64,000 bases of DNA from Cryptomeria japonica (GCF_030272615.1 NC_081409.1:614774755-614838754); one strand, 5' to 3'. Numbered from the stretch's first letter, positions 1-12,433 are shown. A program made the numbers and translations. The notes: generated by a model not told the origin, from the sequence alone.

Positions 1-99
1 AGAAATCAGAGCATGCAGATATGATGATGATCAAAATGTTGTCTTAACACAAATTTAGACTAAAGAATTGAAGTAGAATGATCTCATAGAGGCATCTAA
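1..99. other. unassigned flank
   Basis: AT-rich sequence left of the family A LTR. I see no coding signal or repeat match in it. Bases 95-99 (TCTAA) would be one half of the family A target duplication, but the partner is missing because the other end of that element is truncated. Confidence 0.4.
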
Positions 100-1014
100 T
101 GTTGGAATCCAAGAGCATTGAGAAGGGGGGTGAATCAGTGTTCTACCAGAATGATCAAATTTAACCTTATTAAAACATGCATTCACCAATATATATACCA
201 GTACATATAAGATTGAAATAAGTAAAGCAACCAATAAGCCAACCACACAAATGAATACCATAACATAGAGAATTATACATGGAAAACCTCAAAGAAAAAA
301 AATGATGGTGGGATTTGTGACTCACAATACCAATCCACTGGCCATATGAAGAGATATTACAAAATAAAGGGGCATGCACTTGCAGGAAGGCTTACAACCT
401 AAAGCACACTGCTCAATCACAAAAGGAGCCTCACTGACTACATACAAATCTAGACTACAATCCGAAGAAATGATTGAACTACAATGATAGCATCTTCTAT
501 GCCTAAATACAATTTCAGTTAAGCTCTATCTGTTTTGGTCTGAAACCCTAAACCCTTACCAGAATACCCTCTTACATAAATATCCTCACATACATGATTT
601 ATCTCATATATTTTGCATCTCCACTACATTCCATAACCTTACATCCTACATATTACAAAATGATCTAATCAACTAACCTATATACCCTTTTACAATCCAC
701 CATGCCTTATGTCGGCTTACAAAGATAATTACAATATGAATATGCATGTTGGCTCAATAACATAAACACATGAATATCAAAAACAATTGTTGATGTCAAA
801 TCTCCCAAATGATGTCTCCATACCAGTACCAATAACTTGAATATAAACCATGTTGGCTTGCATTACCGGTAACCAAAGAATTCCTTCCAACCTGTCGGTG
901 TCGGTGTCGATGAAGTGTCTGTCAGTACACAACTAAACTAAAATATGAAGTCAAAACATGTTGCCATCAATGACAACATATTGAAACCAATGAATTGAGT
1001 GTCAATTGCCAACA
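100..1014 (-). repeat. 3' LTR of family A element
   Basis: This 915-bp LTR begins TGTTGG on the minus strand (at 1014) and ends CCAACA (at 100). It aligns with 6970-7683 over about 710 bp with scattered substitutions. A G-rich run at about 122-130, flanked by CATTGA and TCAGTG, is the U5 hairpin shared with the other copia-type families here. It is the more complete of the two family A LTRs. Confidence 0.85.
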
Positions 1015-1228
1015 ATCTCCCCCTTTGGCATTGATGGCAACACTCACATGAAAAATGATCATGGTTTCCATCTATCAATTTCATCTTGAGCCTGCTCCCC
1101 CTAAGTTGAATATCCATTTGAACAAAATACTCCATACTTCCTAAATATTTTTTAACTATACTACAACTTATGTATACAAATCCTTAAGTTTTTCACATCA
1201 ATATCTCTCCCCCTTTGACATCAATGCC
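1015..1228 (-). promoter_or_regulatory. array of polypurine tracts, family A
   Basis: Read on the minus strand there are three purine tracts. AAAGGGGGAGAT directly abuts the LTR (1015-1027). A TTAGGGGGAG-type tract lies at about 1095-1104, and TCAAAGGGGGAGAGA at about 1204-1220. The outer two follow a GGCATTGATG- or CATCAATGCC-type box. The LTR-proximal tract should prime plus-strand DNA synthesis; repeated tracts are, from memory, a trait of the Sirevirus lineage of Ty1/copia. Confidence 0.75.
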
Positions 1229-1289
1229 CAAAAATAAAAAAAATCGAGATGAAGAAGGAAAGATTGTACAAAGAATGTCCCATAATACC

Positions 1290-2774
1290 TTACCAGAGCT
1301 GAATATATTTGAAAATTTCTGGATTGGCCTTCTCCAAAATCTCTAGATAAGTATCCCGACCTGATTTGAAAGTGTCAGAAATAGATACAAGTCCATTTAG
1401 CATATGGGAATATGACACTTTCTCATTAAGCTTTGTCGGTGTGGGCTTACCAACCATATCAATATGCTCCTTATGTACACTTAATAAATCCAACCGAGGA
1501 CTCACCAATCCTCTAAGACTTCTAGATCTCCTTATGATTTTATCTTTTTCCCTCTCAAGAGCTAAAACTTGGGCTTCCAAAACTGAAATATGACCATCTA
1601 TAGATGTAGTTAAATAATTTGATCCATCAAAAGAATTGACTATACCTACAATCTCCTCCTGAATATCCTTAATCCTTTTATGAAAATCAGTAGTAAGTAA
1701 ACCTGTGTTACAACATACTCTATAAATATTACTACACTACCTCAAAGCATTATCAATGAACTTCAATTTATCCTTAATCTCCTTCTTCTCTGAGTCAATC
1801 ATCTAATCAAATGTTGCTCTCTTTGCCTATGTAAACCTCTCTAGTGCCTGTCAATTTGATATATGTTGTAGAGATTGAAAATCCTTTGAAATGTGCTCTG
1901 TGATAATTTTAAGCTTGTCGGATGGGCTCCCTTAATAGTCAAATTTGCACTCCAGGACAAGTCTATGCAAAACAGTGATAGACTGATCAATAACCCCTTT
2001 ATCCATAGATCCTTCCTTCATCATTTTATGTGTAGACATCATCATGAGTTCAATAGAACTCATCTTCGTTGTGCTTTGATTTTCAACCTGTGAGGTGTCA
2101 ATTGACAACAATGATGGACTCACCATTGGTTCCCTATTGGATTCCCCTTTCTTGTCCTCTGATGGTTTAAATTTTATACCTTCCTCACTTGCATCCATGG
2201 CTTTGCCACTTGGTACAATAACAGGTACTGTCAGTTCCTCCTTAGGAACTATGTTTGATCCCGAGGACAATTTTCCTCAATATTAGTAACTTGTACACTT
2301 GCAACCTTTACACCCTCTGATTTTTCCTGTATCTCAACATTTTCCTATAGATTAGTCTCTACTGGGGGCTCTATATCTAATATCTTAATATTTTTCAAAA
2401 TTGTGGGTGAAGTACCCACAATACCTTTACATTTCCCTTCAACCAGGATGTCTATAGTATCTATCTTTGGTCTTAGTTAAGTATAAAAACCACGGTTTGC
2501 TTCAAATAACTTAACCCATGCCTTGTGGGTCTCCTTGACTATTTCATTAACCCTACCTAACATAAGGCTGATTATTTTATGCTTGTTGTGAAAGATCTTT
2601 CTATCTACAACCTCAAGAGTCTTGTCCATCTCCTCTAAAGTAATAGAAACACAAATAGATAACAACTCCTGAATCTTTATATGCATGTTCTCTTCCATTG
2701 TTGATAATCTTCTAGCATCTAATATGTCATATAACTATGCCGATATTTGGTTTTCAATTTATAACAAGGCTTTC
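1290..2774 (-). pseudogene. family A ORF2, C-terminal coiled-coil part
   Basis: This is the downstream half of ORF2, separated from its upstream half by the solo LTR at 2775-3721. Open segments at 2698-2477, 2270-1932 and 1580-1290 (minus) are broken by stops. The first (starting MEENMHIKIQELL) is helical and matches the part of family T ORF2 just before its charged tract. The last contains VLALEREKDKI and SPRLDLLSVHKEHI. The SPRLD and KE motif is matched by SPKLDYLAYLRKEI in family B, so the C-terminal coiled coil is conserved between families. Family A lacks the long Lys/Glu tract seen in family T. Function is unknown; a structural or Gag-associated role is only a guess. Confidence 0.6.
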
Positions 2775-3721
2775 TGAAGAGGGGAAAATGGAGTGAAAGG
2801 TAAAATGATCAATAACACAATGAAATAAGAATGAAAACACTAAGACATCAATAGATCATTTTATACCTTTGCTATTTTACCTCTTCCTCGGATTGAGCTT
2901 GATGAAGTGGATGATGAGGATGCACCCTTGATGCTCCACTTGATGTGTTGCTTGCTTGATTTGGATGTGGAATTCTCTCCAAGTGCTCAACAAGAATAAT
3001 GGATTTGATAGGATTATTGGATGGATTTTTTATGGATTTGAATTGAAAGATTGAAGAAAGAAGAGGAGAAAATAGCAGCATGACAATGCATGAGAAGTGG
3101 ATTATTTGTGAGGAGAATAGGCTCCAATTTATAGATTGGATGAGGTCAATGGAGGGCCAAGATTGATTTGATTGTGAAGGGTTGAGATTGATTTGAGATA
3201 GAAGGCATGGATCAAGGGTACCTTGGGAAAATAAACAGGAATATAAAATTCCTTGGGGAAAAGGGAGGAGAAATTTGAATTTCAAATATAAGGAATTAAA
3301 AATTCCAAAATAAGGATGCATTGAGGGATTCAAAGAAATTTGAATTTCTTTGAGAGACTCAATGTTGATGTGACATGAGTGGGAATTAAAAATTTAGGGA
3401 TAATGATAATCATGATTATGAGAGATTATAGAAGGATCGGTTATCTTGAGTGGGATTAGGAAAAGTGATTTGTAGGAATCACATGACTAGGTTAATTAAT
3501 TAGAATTAATTAACTAAGTGGGTTTAGAGGAAATAATTATTGGAGGGGACTTTGGAAGAATAGGGGAATAATTAATTTGATAAATGAATTATTGCACAAT
3601 AGTGACAGGATTAATTAAATTATATTTAATTGATTCTGAGAGGAATAAGGATAACACAATTAAGTCAATTAATTATGTTAATAGGCTTAAATTAATCAAA
3701 TATTAATTTTAGGTGTCTACA
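2775..3721 (-). mobile_element. solo LTR, gypsy-type, inside family A ORF2
   Basis: A 947-bp insertion begins TGTAGACACC on the minus strand (at 3721) and ends CCCCTCTTCA (at 2775). It is flanked by a perfect 5-bp duplication CTTTC (2770-2774 and 3722-3726). Removing it rejoins family A ORF2 in the same order as family T ORF2. No internal region or second LTR is present, so it is a solo LTR left by LTR-LTR recombination. The TGTAGACACC start and AT-rich U3 resemble plant Ty3/gypsy LTRs; the lineage is not determined. The open frame at 2872-3333 is chance sequence inside it. Confidence 0.88.
3126..3136 (-). promoter_or_regulatory. TATA box in solo LTR
   Basis: TCTATAAATT is read on the minus strand, about 590 bp from the LTR start. 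It is followed by pyrimidine-rich sequence, as expected for the U3/R boundary. No experimental support. Confidence 0.5.
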
Positions 3722-3726
3722 CTTTC

Positions 3727-5300
3727 TTATAAATATCAAAATACAACAAAAATGATTTCTCAACTTCTCTATGTTCATCATCATCCAAATGCTCATAATA
3801 AATATGTACATTCTTCAACATACCATCTTTAGTTATTTCATCTACTAATTCTGCACAAGTCTTGAGTGGAATAGTAGTTACATTACCTGATACAAGTGCA
3901 AGGTCAATGTTATCCATCTTCTTCCTTCTTCCAATACTGTATGGGGCTAAAGGTGTTTCTTTTGGTTCTCTTTTTTGTGTCGGTACTCTAATAGTAACTT
4001 TCCTAACTGGTTGCTTCTTTGCTTCTACCTTAGTCTCTTCATTTTTCTTCCTTAATACCCTCTTGAATGCTAAGGGTGTGTCATCATCAGATCCAGATTT
4101 TGTTACAATTGTCCCAATGAATATTTCTGGTTCTTTCCTTTTCCTTCCTTTCTCTAGAATAGCATCAATTAATGCTTTAATGTCCTATGAAACCTGTTCC
4201 ACAAACTTGCTTGCCTTGCCCTGCTGCTTCTCCCTCTTTTTCCAATTGAACTCAGTTTCAACCTCTTTCTTTTTTTGTTTAGCAGTACCAAATGTTTTTA
4301 CAATTTCATCGATAGGTGCATCAATTAGCATTTGTGCATAAGCATCTTGAATCTGTGCATCAGCTTCATAACCCATTTCCTCAATCCAAATCTTTCGGGG
4401 CCTTACAGCTTCCATCAAAGTTTCATCTTCCTTGACCATGAAGCATATCTCAGTTGAGTACTTCTCAACAATTTGCTTTGGAACCCTCTCCCTAGAATTC
4501 ATAGCCTTCATAAATGCTTTAAAGTAACCCCACACTTTGTCATCTCTCTAACTACCCAATGCAACAATGGATTGTTTTAGTTGCCTCCCTATTGGGATAT
4601 CGAATGCCCATTGTCTCTTCCCAAAACCGAGAGTCTCATTGATGAAAAATAACATTAAACAAACAATTGTGTTTCTATATCGAAATGTTCCCTTCTTCTC
4701 TCCTTTGATATTTCCTAGGTTAATCAACAATTCATCCAACATCCAACCACATAGATCTAACTTCTCATTTTCTCTCGTCATCTTATGAGCTGCATAAATG
4801 CAGGAGCTAGAAACAGAACTCAGTCGGTATCATTGTGTTACCTTGTAACCAATGACCATGCTTCTGAATCTAATATCTTTGTTGGTGATAGTACTAATCC
4901 TCATTGATCACTTGTCTGATGTTGTGTGGGTGATCTTATTGACCTAATCATTAGAAACCTTCTTTTCTAGGTGTTGTCCAACCTGCAGTAAACTGGTGAT
5001 TGCCCTGATGGCCTCCTTCAAGATCTTATATGGTCTATCCAACTAGATAAATTCTCCACATGCACTCTACTTAAGACATATCTGACAATTTCATCTTCAA
5101 ATTTTGGAATACCCTGAATGTCGGTAAACCCTAGATCCTCAATATGCTGGTACACAGGCTTAATCTTTCCAAAAGCTCCCATTAACTCACTCATGTACAT
5201 TCTCTTAATATCACTAATTCCCAAATCCTCAATATGATAGTGAATGTAAGCTCTGACATCTCCAACATACACGACTCCTTCCGGGACACGGCAAAAAGTG
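3727..5300 (-). pseudogene. family A ORF2, N-terminal conserved domain
   Basis: This is the upstream half of ORF2, in open segments 5272-5018, 4781-4548, 4535-4185 and 3917-3727. It aligns with family T ORF2 in order. YIHYHIEDLG matches YIDYKIKDLG, IVRYVLSRVH matches IRIILSRVH, ELLINLGNIK matches LLLNLKSIK, and EEMGYEADAQIQDAYA matches EPMGYEVMYDMLDGYA. Identity looks modest while motif order and spacing are kept, which suggests past selection on the protein. I recognise no named domain; the env-like or extra ORF of Sireviruses is one candidate. Several stops and frameshifts make it non-functional. The upstream start is not clear. Confidence 0.6.
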
Positions 5301-5773
5301 CCAATCGAATCATTCAGGGTAGCAACATGCGGATATCACTTGAAAATAGGCCTAGGATGGTCCTTGACCTCAACTACAGTAGGATTTGCATTAAACATAG
5401 GTACAAATCATGATCACACTTCCATGATGAAAGATAAATACCTGTAAATAGCTGCTGGTGAAAAACCCTCAATAACTTTTCTGATCGTTGGTGAAATTAC
5501 TCAAGATAATATCGATCACACTGAATTGCCTTAGACTTCCTCTAAATTGCTCTTAATGCAAAGTGATCAGAAATGAAGTGAATTCATCCTTTTAACCTCC
5601 TAGAAACCCTAATCCTTCATTGATATGAATGACCTCTGGTAGAAGATACTGGATCTTGATCAAACATATCCATGCCGAATAAGCATCTCCAATATCTAGA
5701 ACATCTTCCAGAACCTCTTACTAGGGCATATGCACTATCTTCATAAAAAATTCCTACCCCTAAGGCAGCCACC

Positions 5774-6901
5774 TCAGTTACCAGATGAGCTTCCTTCTAG
5801 TGCAGGAGAAACCTCCTCTGTCAGTTGAGTAACCGGTGCATTTCCATCTGTTGATTGTTCTTCTGACTTCCTAACCCAGCTCTGGGTATGATCTTTCCAT
5901 ATTTCATTTACCTTCTCTTTCCCTTTCTCATTTAATCCATCATTACCAACCGATGGATTTCTTCTTCTGCAAAACTTAGCAATATGTCCAACCTCATTGC
6001 ATGCATAGCATGTAACATTGTTTTTTTGAATTGCTTTGCTAAAACCGGTATAATTTCTTGACCTCCACTGATTAGCCATATGACCAAATTTTCCACATGC
6101 ATAATATTTAACATTCATTCTATAGTATTTTGTCTTATGACCATACTTATTACATTTAGAACACTGACCGGGAGCATAAACAAGGTTCTGGTTTCTGGTT
6201 TTCTCTATTCCTACATTGTCTAGCCATGTGACCAAATTTATTACAAACAAAGCATCTACCATTAAATTTACAATCATTAAGTTGCCTTACCAATGCCTTA
6301 TGGTTTTGATCTTCATTAGCAATATCGAAACTTTGTCCTTGTTCAAATCCAAGTCCACTAGAATCTCCATTCTACCTTTGTCTTTTCAATAACTCATCTA
6401 GCTGTGATGAACTTATCTTGAATATTTCTTTATACTCACTTGCAATAGTTAGATCATCTCTCAGAATTATCATTTGCCTCTCAAGTTCTTATTCATTACT
6501 CTGGGATTGCATTAAATCAGTTCTCCGCATATCAATTTCATGAACCAACCTACCACATTCTTCAAATTTATTTTTTCAGAGATACAGCAAGATTTTCTTC
6601 CTTTTTCTTCCAGTCCTCAATCTCTTTAGACATCCTCATAGTTATAGCTTGCATTTCATTCCTCAAAACCATTTTCTCCCAACTCACCTTCTGACATCTC
6701 TCATTAAAGGCATCTTTCTCTTCATTAACCTTATTTTGCAAAAGTTCCTTCCTCCTAGCCTAAACAGATCACAGTCTCTCCTGTAGGACAAGAATTAATT
6801 CCTGAGCAGGATTCAATTCATCTTGTAACTTCAAGTTTTTTATCCATTCAGCATTAATCTTCAAGTGCTACCTCAAGTTTCTTCTCCAAACTCATATCCA
6901 T
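5774..6901 (-). pseudogene. family A ORF1: Gag-like coiled coil with four CCHC knuckles
   Basis: The likely start is the ATG at 6901 (MDMSLEKKLEVALED), matching MENLMKQLEGALSNY in family B. The N-terminal two-thirds is a broken coiled coil (6900-6300). The C-terminal part has four nucleic-acid-binding knuckles. CFVCNKFGHMARQC is intact but in another frame near 6230-6275. Two middle ones have lost cysteines (CSKCNKYGHKTKYY and YYACGKFGHMANQW). CYACNEVGHIAKFC is intact. The protein ends at 5774 with SSSGN, like the SSN end in family B. By analogy with Gag nucleocapsid it would package RNA in cytoplasmic particles. Stops and at least one frameshift disable it. Confidence 0.65.
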
Positions 6902-6956
6902 GGATTCTGGATTCAAGATCTTCATCAAGATGTTAAACTTCCTTTGAGGCACAAAT

Positions 6957-6967
6957 ATCTGATACCA
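6957..6967 (-). promoter_or_regulatory. primer-binding site, family A (degenerate)
   Basis: The minus strand reads TGGTATCAGAT two bases inside the right LTR. The first ten bases match the complement of initiator methionine tRNA used by copia elements, but the usual GC after TGGTATCAGA is replaced by TA. It is probably a decayed site. Confidence 0.65.
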
Positions 6968-6969
6968 AT

Positions 6970-7683
6970 TGTTAGAATCCAAGAACACTGAGATGGGGGG
7001 TGAATCGGTGTTCTACCGGAATGATCAAATTTAACCTTATTAAAACATGCATTCACCAGCTGGTATACTGGTACATATAAGATTGAAATAAGTAAATCAA
7101 CCAATAAGCCAATCACACAAATGAATACCATAACTCAGAGAATTATGCATGGAAAACCTCAAAGAGGAAAAACCATGGTAGGATTTGTGACCCACAATAT
7201 CAATCCACTGGCCATATGAAGAGATATTATAAAATATAGGGGCCTACACTTGCAGGAAGGCTTGTAGCCTAGAGCACACTACTCAATCACAAAAGGATCC
7301 TCATTAACTACATACAAATCCAGACTATAATCCAGAGAAATGATTGAACTGCAATGATAGCATCTTCTATGCTTGAATACAGTTCTGATTAAGCTCTGTT
7401 TGTTCCGATCTGAAACCCTAAACCCTTACCGAAATACCCTCTTACATAAATATCCTCACATACATGATCTCTCTCATATATTTCACATCTCCACTACATT
7501 CCATAACCTTACATCCTACATATTACAAAATTATCTAATCAACTAGCCTATATACCCTTTTACAATCCATCATGCCCTATGTCGGCTTTCAAAGATAATT
7601 ACAATATGAATATACATGTTGGCTCAATAACATAAACACATGAATATCAAAAACAATTGTCAATGTCGGATCTCCCAAATGAT
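6970..7683 (-). repeat. 5' LTR of family A element, truncated
   Basis: This copy of the LTR at 100-1014 runs from TGTTAGAATCC at 6970 to about 7683. There the match stops abruptly after AAATGAT and LINE-type sequence begins. The missing part corresponds to about 814-1014 of the other copy, which is the outer end carrying U3. Part of the promoter is therefore absent. Confidence 0.8.
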
Positions 7684-9739
7684 TTTGGCCTCCAATAGCT
7701 CCAAACGTCTCAAACAATCTCCACTATTGATCTCTAAAATAAATCATATCTATTGATCAATCATCCCTCAATTTTTTCCAATATCCTATATACTTCTTAA
7801 ATGCAAGGTTACATCGCTACCATAAGCATCAAAATACCATTTATCTCTCATCCAATATATTAAAAATATCCACACCCTTAGTGTGCAACAAGAGGCCTTC
7901 AAGAGACTTATTTTAATTCTTTCTTTTTGGGTGAAATTACCTCTTGGGTAACAATTGAGTATGATATTAAGGTTTCAATAAGTCTTTCCATTTGTGTTTC
8001 AACCTTCTTGATCACAACATGACCAAAAACTTTAGTATTTTTGTTGAACCACTTGAGAGAATAACAACAAATGTCCAAGACAAGAGGTTTGTCATCAATA
8101 TCAAGAGTCCACCATATATGTACCTAAATGGGTAGAAAGGCTAATTCTTAATATTCTTAACACTAATATCAATAGTATACTTTATAGCAAACTCCCAAGC
8201 CTTTTAAATGGACCAAACATCACAATGCCTTGAACATGGTATTTAAAATTATCAAACAATAAATCTACTTACCCAATACCTTTCCATGTAGACTTAAGTT
8301 TGGGAAAACTACCAATATCTTTCAAGGATCAAACTCATTCAAGGCCTTGAGAATCCACTTAAAAGCTAAAGACATTCATGCAACACACCAATTTTCACCC
8401 TCATTCACCTTTCATCTTCAACCTACAATAGATATCCTAATTTGTAACATGCCACTTTCTAACACCTTGATTGTTAAACCATGAATGTTGACTAATCAAT
8501 TTCTCTAGTTAACCCAAATGAGAAGAGAAAACAATCCAAGTCAAGCCTAGGAAAAGAATAAAATATATGAAAAAATCTTTTGGCAAGAGTGAAACCTCTC
8601 AACTATTGATAACAACTTAGCCAACAAATTTCACAACTTTCTCATGACTTTATCCAAAACCCAAGACTGCGTACTCTTTAAAGGAGACAAAGAAAAAGGA
8701 ATTCCAAGGTACCTCCCCTACATATAAGGACCACCTCACTCTCATCTTGTACTAAATAATCAATCTAGAGGCTTGTCTTTCCAACAAAGCACCACAAATT
8801 TATAAAAAGAAATTTTAGTGCCTCAAGCAACACAACAACTATCAAGCCTCCTTTGTACACTATCAAAATTACTCTTCACAAGATCAAGAAAAAAAAATTA
8901 TCAACAAATTAGCATTCCAACAAAGATTCATTATAAGAGAGAGGTTCTTAATAGGATGAACCAAACTATAATTTCCAAGAGCATATCGAATAGGCTATGG
9001 TACAATAACAAACAAAGAAGAAGCTAAAAAGCATCATTGCCTAATAGATTTTTAAAGGTCAAAGAATTATACAAACTAATATTAATACTAATCTAGGAAT
9101 TGGAATATTTTAAAAGTACTCACAAATCTACAAAAATTATCAACAAATTGCAAAGATTCCATGGCCAACAAAATAAACCCCTTCCCAATCTTGTATTATG
9201 TTATTTGAAAATCAATCAAAGCCATGTACACATTCTACCCAAAGAATCTAACTGAACACATACCCTCCCAACTAGTAATCGAATTCTCCATGATGATCTT
9301 ACTTCAACAAGTCCAATGTGTTGAGACAAGGCCATTGAAGGAATGTCCTTGAACCTAAAATCAAGAAACTTAGCATAAACTTTATAAGAAACATTCATTG
9401 GTGTTATAGGTCTCTAATTCTTAACAAAAGTATTGCTATCTTTAAGAATCGAACTACCAATTCTCTATACATATTTCTACCAAAAGTATCAACCTCAACA
9501 GCCTCACTAAACAAATTAAGAAAGATAGAAAAGATCCAATCAATATTGTGCTAATAAAAATTAACAAAAAAAAAAATCAAAACTAAGAGCTTTATAATTA
9601 CTTAAAGACCCAATGACATTGTCAACCTCCACTAAAGATAAAGGCAAATCTAACTTCAAAGAGAGATAAATTCACCTTCCTTGGAATAATGCCCTTATTA
9701 ACCCCCTATATATTAAGACCAACTAATCTTTCACTAGAT
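7684..9739 (-). pseudogene. LINE reverse transcriptase, C-terminal part (decayed)
   Basis: Minus-strand translation shows plant L1-type RT landmarks in the right order despite many stops. RPITPMNVSYKVYAK lies near 9360-9412, where LINE RTs have RPISL.N..YKI.AK. YLGIPFSLSPLK lies near 8680-8713, then W..DKVMRKL and LLSIVERFHSCQKI (8585-8650). A trailing FSF.WILKAL region near 8340-8380 also fits. The FADD catalytic box between them was not found in any frame. The segment at 9420-9739 continues upstream and resumes after the copia insertion at 17919. The last part, 7684-8280, has one longer open stretch (about 7935-8110) that I cannot name. Old and inactive. Confidence 0.65.
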
Positions 9740-9744
9740 GAATT

Positions 9745-12133
9745 TGTTAAGATAACCAGTGAACAACTCAGAGGGGGGGGGGGGGAGGGTTAATCGGTTG
9801 TTAACAGATTATGTCAATCAAATCACTTAATAACCTTTAACCAGATCACATAAACATTGAATACCGGAATAACATAAACAGATATCAGTAAGAAACAAAA
9901 CTTAAGAATGAAACAGAGAATTAACACAATGCAACTATACCACATAACACCATGATTTGTACGTGGAAAACCCGAAAAGGTAAAAACCACGGTGGGAAGC
10001 ATACCCACAGTCAAATGATACTTCTATAGAAAGTATGTGATACAATGAGGGGCCTGCACATGCAGGAAGACACACTTCCTAGCGTGTACTTCTCATTACA
10101 AAAGAGTCTCACTAACTACAAAGAGGTTATAACCACCTCAAGATAAATGGACAACAATCCATAATAATGAACTACTAGAGATAGCATCTACCATGCCTAA
10201 TTACAGTCCCAGTTAAGCTCAATACCGGAGGCCTTTGACCTCTTCCTTAATCCCAATTCGATCACCTATGATTGACCAAATCTTCTTCGCATATGATATT
10301 ACTGATGAATACTAAGAGGGGGGGTGAATTAGTATGCCAAAGTTTACTGTAAGCAAACTCTTAAACAATTTAGCAGATAATTGGTGAAGTGGATTCACTA
10401 ATAAACCGGTTAAGATAAATGCAAACCAAATAGAAAACAAAGCATTCACCCACAAAAGCACAATCACCATAACACAAGATATTTGACGTGGAAACCCAAA
10501 TGGGAAAAACCACGGTGAGCAAAAACTCACAAGTAACTATCTGTAGAATAGTAACTAGATTGGTTAAGGTCAGACCGGTTAAGGTCATAAAATGTTCTTC
10601 ACCAAAACAGATCCTGTTAGGAATCTAGATCTCTGTTAGGAGATAGGTCCTATTAAAGACTACCCATTAGAGGATTTAAGATCCATAGTTGTGAACCACC
10701 TTGTTAGAGGATTTACAAAGGCTTTACTGAACCTACCCGGTTAAGGGCTTCAGACTTGTCAAAGTTGTGAGTAATCAACAAGTGAATGATCTAGATAATA
10801 GCACAGTATGCTTAATTAGATCCTTGACAGCTCCTTGTTAATGCATTTTAGCATTACTTCAGTCTTCTATATCTGCACACTCTATCTCTTCACATAGACC
10901 TAACCTTCTATTAAATGATCACACATAATAACCTTTTTCTTCTCTCTATCATATACAAAACCTAGACATGATGTCCTTATAAAGGAATCTGATTTCATGT
11001 TGGTCCAATAAGATTAGACTACAAGTTCCTAGGTAAAGTGCATCTAGACACATTTGGTAACACGGCACAAAAACACCGCCAAAGTGTCAGTGGATGATAA
11101 CTCATCACACATTACAATAATACCGGTTGGTAACTCATCACAGATATATATTGGTTAATACAATATACCGATTACCGATTGTCAAAAACGAAGACTGGAA
11201 TATCGTACTGTTCTGATTAAAAATTGACTACCGCTTGGGTCCTTCGTTCCACTTGAGGTCTTCATACTGCTTGGGGTCTTCAGTCAATCTGTGACTAGTA
11301 AACCAGCATCTGCAAAATACTGATAGCCTAAAGACTACACATTCAATGACATACAATACCGTTTGATAATAACTCATACATCAAGTGTGTGTCCATCAAT
11401 GACAATCAAAACATCATCAAAATACCAACAATTAATTTACATGACCAAGAACATTACATTTCCATTCCCATACCCTATCATGATCTACAATGAGATCTTA
11501 CATCATTTATACAAACCCTAAGGCCTAAACCAATTAGGTTGGCCACCTAAAGGATATTACAATAAGATCATTACATACATCCATATTACAATGATATGCC
11601 ATGTCATCTTGAGACCAAAACAACAATAACCAATCCATAAATCATCCCGATAACGTGTAGATAATGCGTTAACATGATACTGGTCCATAACCTAGATAGT
11701 TACCGGACCTAATCTGGGTCCACCATGCCAAAGCAATATCTTGAAATAGTTGAGGCATGAGAAGGGATCACCTTCTGCATCCTAAATTCCATCTAGAAGC
11801 TACACCAACACCACTTATGCATTATGTCAAGGTTTCTCAGTGAAAGTTCTACCGGTTAAACCTTAAACCCATGCCAATAAGGGATTACAAGAGTATATGA
11901 TAGCATCTGATCACCAAGTCAATACCAACTGACCAAAACATGCTCTAGAAGAATGTAACACATAAAACCAAACATACTCCATTGATCCAAACATGTTGGA
12001 AGTGTCCAATAGACAGTCCGTTCTGCCAGTAACACTAGATTTTCTACCGGTAACCAAAACCATAATAGTTAGTGTTGACATCAATGATAAAACATTAATG
12101 CAACACATAATCAATTCATCCATATTGCCAACA
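9745..12133 (-). repeat. 3' LTR of copia element, interrupted
   Basis: The LTR starts TGTTGGCAATATGG on the minus strand at 12133 and ends at 9745. It aligns with 16672-17918 except for a 1128-bp insertion (10303-11430) plus its 5-bp duplication. Removing these leaves about 1256 bp, against 1247 bp in the other LTR. A long G run at about 9772-9786 is the U5 hairpin loop, between AACAAC (9762-9767) and GTTGTT (9797-9802). Confidence 0.87.
10303..11430 (-). mobile_element. solo LTR of family T inside the copia 3' LTR
   Basis: This 1128-bp sequence is the reverse complement of the family T LTRs at 20225, 26385 and 32894. Read on plus it begins TGATGAATACTAAGAGG and ends ACCAACA. Near-perfect target duplications flank it: ATTAC at 10298-10302 and ATTAA at 11431-11435. 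The other copia LTR shows the empty site. A TATA motif (CTTTATAAGG, minus) lies near 10975-10984. No internal sequence remains. It shows that family T moved after the copia element had inserted. Confidence 0.9.
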
Positions 12134-12356
12134 ATCTCCTCCTTTGGCATTGATGGTAACACTAGATTTGAAAAACATCTAAGTACCAAAAAAATGCTAA
12201 ACAAGTCTCCCCCTGTGAATAATATCTTTGTAAAGTTCTGAATTTATTTTTCACATCACTATCTCTCCCCCTTTGACATCAATGCCAGAAATTTGACAAA
12301 AATATCAAAGCAAGAATATAAACCTCTGAATCTCAAAGCTAACTACTCCCCCTGAG
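12134..12356 (-). promoter_or_regulatory. polypurine tract array of copia element
   Basis: Four minus-strand purine tracts are visible. AAAGGAGGAGAT abuts the LTR (12134-12146), a CAGGGGGAGAC type lies at 12205-12216, TCAAAGGGGGAGAGA at about 12262-12277, and CTCAGGGGGAGT at about 12345-12356. The first and third are preceded by CATCAATGCC- or GGCATTGATG-type boxes, exactly as in families A, B and T. Confidence 0.75.
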
Positions 12357-12433
12357 TAGTAGCACCACTCATCAGTGTCGCAATGAATAATACCTTTGAT
12401 AATGCATGTCGGATTGATGCCAAACCACATCAA

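Larger units (their letters stand above)
100..7683 (-). mobile_element. RT-less copia-type LTR retrotransposon, family A
   Basis: Two direct LTR copies (100-1014 and 6970-7683) bound an internal region read on the minus strand. It holds a degenerate primer site next to the right LTR, a Gag-like ORF1, an ORF2 of unknown function, and polypurine tracts next to the left LTR. No reverse transcriptase, RNase H or integrase motif is visible, so I infer a non-autonomous element. Its LTR ends, polypurine tracts and U5 hairpin match those of the copia element at 9745-17918. ORF2 is split by a later solo LTR. The right LTR lacks about 200 bp at its outer end and abuts LINE sequence, so no target duplication can be shown. 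All reading frames are broken. Confidence 0.8.

Noticed and set aside
2872-3333. 153-codon minus-strand frame
   Set aside because: It lies wholly within the solo LTR and covers its TATA region; no family match.
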